From IMG/VR virus record IMGVR_UViG_3300043570_004187, positions 1-36,690 of that record: 36,690 bases of DNA; one strand, 5' to 3'. Positions 33,930 through 36,690 of this stretch are shown piece by piece. The translations under genes were made by a program, and so were the position numbers. How positions within the stretch are numbered: the stretch's first letter is position 1; each line of letters opens with the position of its first letter. The DNA is from a virus. The notes beneath the pieces are model-generated. The model was not told where the DNA came from and made no database searches. It worked only from the letters and a program-made list of their open reading frames with translations.

Positions 33930-36690
33930 TTAAATTTCTACCCAATCATTTGAAGGATTGAAGTAAATTATATCGTTTGTGGCACTTATTTGATATCCTA
34001 CAACTCTTACAATATCTGAAGCTCCTGTAGGTGCAGTACTTGTAACGTTACCTGTAGTTGCAGCAGAGAGATAAAGAATTTGTCCATCAGTAGCAGTGAA
34101 TAATGTAGTGTTTCTTACATATCCTCTTACAAGCATACCATCGGAAACGGCGGTTCCTAAAGCCACAGCTAACATTCCAGTAGCGGAAGAAGCTGCATTA
34201 GCATCTGTTAGAGTCCATACGAGACCAGTACTTAGGTAGTAAACTTTACCTTGAGTAAGTGAACCCGAAGAAGTTCCAAAAGTTACCTCATCTCCATAAC
34301 CAACACCACTAGATATCAAAGGTGAATTAGGATTATGAACGGTTTGGAAAGATCCTCTAACATCTAATTTCGTTGTAGGAGTAGATGTTCCTACACCAAT
34401 AGCATCCGCTGATACATCGGCAACGAATAAGCTAGCATCCGTATCACCTAAAATCTGAACGTCTGAAGTAGCATCCTGTCCAGTATTAAATCTAGTACGT
34501 CCGGCAATTATCCTTAATGCGTCATTGACCGAATTTGCTCCACTAACAGAAATTTCGATTCCGTAGTATTCTCTACCAGTCCCAGATAAAGTAATCTTAC
34601 TTCCATATTTGTATGTTAAAGAAGTATTTCCATTATCAGTTCCTATTATCTCTTGTCCATAAATTGTTTGAGCAGCACCTGGACTAGACGCTGGTGAACT
34701 AATTCGAATTTTTTGACCCCAGTTATTCCAACCTGATGTATTAGTTACTCGAATATCAACTCCCGTATTTGTAGATGAAGCACCAACTACCGATATATTT
34801 TGTCCATAACTATCTCTAGATAATTCCGATACATATATAGAAGATCCAAATTTATATGTGTATACAGCTTCACCAACTCCATCAATTGTTATATGTTGAC
34901 CCCATATATTAACTGTAGTATAAGGGGAAGGATCAGCGATTGAATTTGTGATTTTTGATCCATAATTAGATATTCCTATAGAACCGGTTAGTAATATTTT
35001 GTCTCCATAATTCTCACTACTACCATTAGCGATTAATAATTCAGTTCCTATACTAATACTCGAAACTCCATTAATAGCACCGTAGAGGATGCTGTTTGTT
35101 GAAGGTGATCCTGTAAGAGATCCGTCGATATAACCGTAGAATGCAGTATTAGCAGCTTTATCCATAGATGTCGAATTACCTATATTTGCTTCATATCCTG
35201 TAGCTACCGTTGAGTTTCCATCTATTTGGAAACTCGACCCATATCCAGCACCAATTCCTCCGACTACGTTACCGTAGATTCCGTAAGATTGGACTGAATT
35301 GGCACCTGCTATATCAATATTATGTGCAATGGCTGTATAATCTTGAGATCCTCCAGTTGAATCTATAGCTATATCGGTTCCTTTTTGTGTTGTTCCTGTT
35401 CCTACTGATGTATTTCTTACATATAAACCGATATCGCTACCTGTACTAGATCCTAAATTTGATCTATAACCTACATTGGAATTTGTACCTCTAATTACAG
35501 TAGTTTGAATTCCCATTCGGTCTAAAGTAGTTGAATCATCACCTTCATTAAAGATATCAATAGAAGAATATGGTAAACCTGAACCTAAAATAGATGTTGT
35601 TTCTATATATAGAGATCTATCAGTTGCTCCTATAGCATCTATTATTTCACCAACTCCGGTAAGACCCATAAGTTGAGCAGGTCCATCGAATGTGAAATTT
35701 GATTCAGCAACTATTCCACCAGCACCATTTGATGTTAAGACCTCATTATTAGCTCCTGGTACTAATGGAGTTGTTCCACTTGTTCCATTTGTTCCACTTG
35801 TTCCTGAAGTACCGGAATTACCACTAGAACCACTCGTTCCACTCGTTCCTGTATTACCAGAAGAGCCACTTGTTCCTGATGTTCCTCTTGTTCCTGAAGT
35901 ACCACTAGTTCCTGAACTTCCGCTACTTCCTGAACTTCCGCTACTTCCTGATGTACCACTAGTTCCTGAATTACCAGAAGATCCAGAGGTTCCACTTGTT
36001 CCTGAATTACCAGAAGATCCACTAGTTCCAGATGTTCCTCTTGTTCCTGAGGTACCACTAGTTCCTGAATTACCAGAAGATCCACTAGTTCCTGAAGTAC
36101 CACTGGTCCCTGAAGTTCCAGAGGTTCCACTTGTTCCTGAATTACCAGAAGATCCACTTGTTCCTGAAGTACCACTAGTTCCTGAATTACCAGAGGTTCC
36201 ACTTGTTCCAGATGAACCTGAACTACCACTTGTTCCTGAAGTTCCACGAGTTCCTGATGTACCTGATGTACCACTAGATCCACTTGAACCTGAAGTTCCG
36301 CTTGTTCCGGATGAGCCTGAACTACCACTAGAACCACTCGTTCCACTAGTTCCGGATGAACCTGAACTACCACTTGTCCCACTAGTTCCACTAGATCCGG
36401 AAGAACCACTTGTACCCGAAGTTCCACGAGTTCCTGATGTACCACTCGTTCCTGAATTACCGGAAGATCCTGATGTACCACTCGTTCCTGATGAACCACT
36501 TGATCCCGAAGAACCACTTGTTCCGCTAGTCCCTGAATTACCTGAACTACCACTTGTTCCTGAAGTTCCTGAAGCACCTACAGCACCAGAAGTTCCACTT
36601 GTTCCGGATGAGCCTGAACTACCACTTGTTCCTGAAGTTCCACTAGATCCACTAGTTCCACTTGTTCCTGAATTACCTGAACTACCACTT
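33930..36690 (-). CDS. Long tail fibre: collagen-like Gly-X-X tract, YG-repeat shaft, C-terminal head (N-terminus beyond window)
   Basis: Open from the right edge, at least 920 residues; the 5' end is outside. The frame passes through the internal Met at 35669 without a stop, so that Met is not the gene start. Order: ~102 Gly-X-X triplets; linker TTPLVPGANNEVLTSNGAGG; a shaft with about ten [Y/W/F]G-x2-[I/L] units (NYGDKILLTG, SYGQNISVVG, YKYGSKITLSG); then GVGTSTPTTKLDVRG, the usual phage-fibre segment; and a terminal head (GKVYYLSTGLVWTLTDANAA, GMLVRGYVRN). The fibre would be trimeric and bind host surface. It leads the tandem tip genes and the glycosylation locus, which suggests a common virion-surface module. 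Confidence 0.88.
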   Translation of the reverse strand, partial: SGSSGNSGTSGTSGSSGTSGTSGSSGSSGTSGTSGAVGASGTSGTSGSSGNSGTSGTSGSSGSSGSSGTSGTSGSSGNSGTSGTSGTRGTSGTSGSSGSSGTSGTSGSSGSSGTSGTSGSSGSSGSSGTSGTSGSSGSSGTSGTSGTRGTSGTSGSSGSSGTSGTSGNSGTSGTSGTSGSSGNSGTSGTSGTSGTSGTSGTSGSSGNSGTSGTSGTRGTSGTSGSSGNSGTSGTSGSSGNSGTSGTSGSSGSSGSSGSSGTSGTSGTRGTSGTSGSSGNTGTSGTSGSSGNSGTSGTSGTNGTSGTTPLVPGANNEVLTSNGAGGIVAESNFTFDGPAQLMGLTGVGEIIDAIGATDRSLYIETTSILGSGLPYSSIDIFNEGDDSTTLDRMGIQTTVIRGTNSNVGYRSNLGSSTGSDIGLYVRNTSVGTGTTQKGTDIAIDSTGGSQDYTAIAHNIDIAGANSVQSYGIYGNVVGGIGAGYGSSFQIDGNSTVATGYEANIGNSTSMDKAANTAFYGYIDGSLTGSPSTNSILYGAINGVSSISIGTELLIANGSSENYGDKILLTGSIGISNYGSKITNSIADPSPYTTVNIWGQHITIDGVGEAVYTYKFGSSIYVSELSRDSYGQNISVVGASSTNTGVDIRVTNTSGWNNWGQKIRISSPASSPGAAQTIYGQEIIGTDNGNTSLTYKYGSKITLSGTGREYYGIEISVSGANSVNDALRIIAGRTRFNTGQDATSDVQILGDTDASLFVADVSADAIGVGTSTPTTKLDVRGSFQTVHNPNSPLISSGVGYGDEVTFGTSSGSLTQGKVYYLSTGLVWTLTDANAASSATGMLAVALGTAVSDGMLVRGYVRNTTLFTATDGQILYLSAATTGNVTSTAPTGASDIVRVVGYQISATNDIIYFNPSNDWVEI
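35769..36690 (-). repeat. Collagen-like Gly-X-X tract encoded by 9-base-type repeats
   Basis: About 922 bases of near-tandem 9-base units (Gly-Thr-Ser, Gly-Ser-Ser, Gly-Asn-Ser and similar), continuing past the right edge. X positions are almost only Thr, Ser and Asn, with a few Arg (GTRG) and one GAVGAS block. I see no Pro in any triplet. A different frame of the same DNA is also open (35762-36577) and gives a Val/Gln/Glu-rich nonsense protein. The frame that joins to the shaft without a stop is the real one. Such tracts are prone to length change by slippage. Confidence 0.93.

Noticed and set aside
33930-35669. A separate 579-residue fibre gene starting at Met 35669
   Set aside because: The frame is open upstream through a typical linker into the Gly-X-X tract, so this Met is internal.
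35762-36577. 271-codon open frame on the minus strand giving a Val/Gln/Glu/Leu-rich protein
   Set aside because: It is an off-frame reading of the 9-base collagen repeats. The frame giving Gly-Thr-Ser triplets continues without a stop into the fibre shaft.
35769-36690. CRISPR-like or satellite repeat array
   Set aside because: The repeats are 9-base coding units in frame, with no unique spacers.
1-36690. Bacterial chromosome or R-type tailocin rather than phage
   Set aside because: The Hint-bearing tail protein, the fibre set and the continuous single-strand virion operon favour a phage; no flanking bacterial genes are visible. A prophage cannot be formally excluded from this window alone.

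Overview
This window is a stretch of the virion (tail and baseplate) region of a large AT-rich tailed phage, most likely a contractile-tailed myovirus. All 30 genes I support lie on the minus strand, so transcription runs from the right edge to the left edge. Neighbouring genes abut or overlap by a few bases (several ATGA overlaps), and the largest gap between genes is only 68 bases. I see no integrase, attachment site, rRNA, tRNA or CRISPR. The standard genetic code fits, with TAA, TGA and TAG all used as stops. Most start codons are preceded by A/T-rich leaders without a Shine-Dalgarno sequence. That is the usual pattern in Bacteroidota, so a Bacteroidota (flavobacterium-like) host is my inference.

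Region by region, in transcription order from the right. (1) 36690-33930 is the 3' part of a very long fibre gene. About 100 Gly-X-X collagen-like triplets, built almost only from Gly, Thr, Ser and Asn, lead into a repetitive shaft and a C-terminal head. (2) 33920-32191 holds three small, mutually related fibre-tip-like proteins and one tiny protein. (3) 32168-30888 is an unidentified coiled-coil structural protein. (4) 30836-25586 is a glycosylation locus: a 1549-residue multi-domain enzyme and a separate SAM methyltransferase. The large enzyme reads GT4, GT-A-like, TibC/BAHTCr-type heptosyltransferase with four cysteines, methyltransferase, GT-A. (5) 25539-23144 has six small genes of unknown function. 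(6) 23118-12000 is the baseplate core: a structural protein interrupted by a Hint (intein-like) domain, a gp53/LysM-like protein, a hub protein, a tube/baseplate-like protein, a gp5/gpV-type spike, a small protein, a four-domain S1 protein, a beta-helix protein, an unknown protein, and a gp25 homologue. (7) 11995-1 continues with gp6/gpJ-like and gp7/gpI-like wedge proteins, a short fibre-like protein, and two large peripheral structural proteins. The last of these runs off the left edge.

The core order (hub, spike, gp25, gp6, gp7-like, fibres) matches the assembly logic of T4/P2-type baseplates. Three things do not belong to a plain baseplate operon: the glycosyltransferase/methyltransferase pair, the S1-domain protein, and the Hint domain. 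The most attractive hypothesis is a self-contained virion glycosylation system. In it, the phage's own Ser/Thr glycosyltransferase decorates the proline-free, Thr/Ser-saturated collagen-like fibre encoded just upstream. This is inference from gene content and family knowledge and has not been shown.
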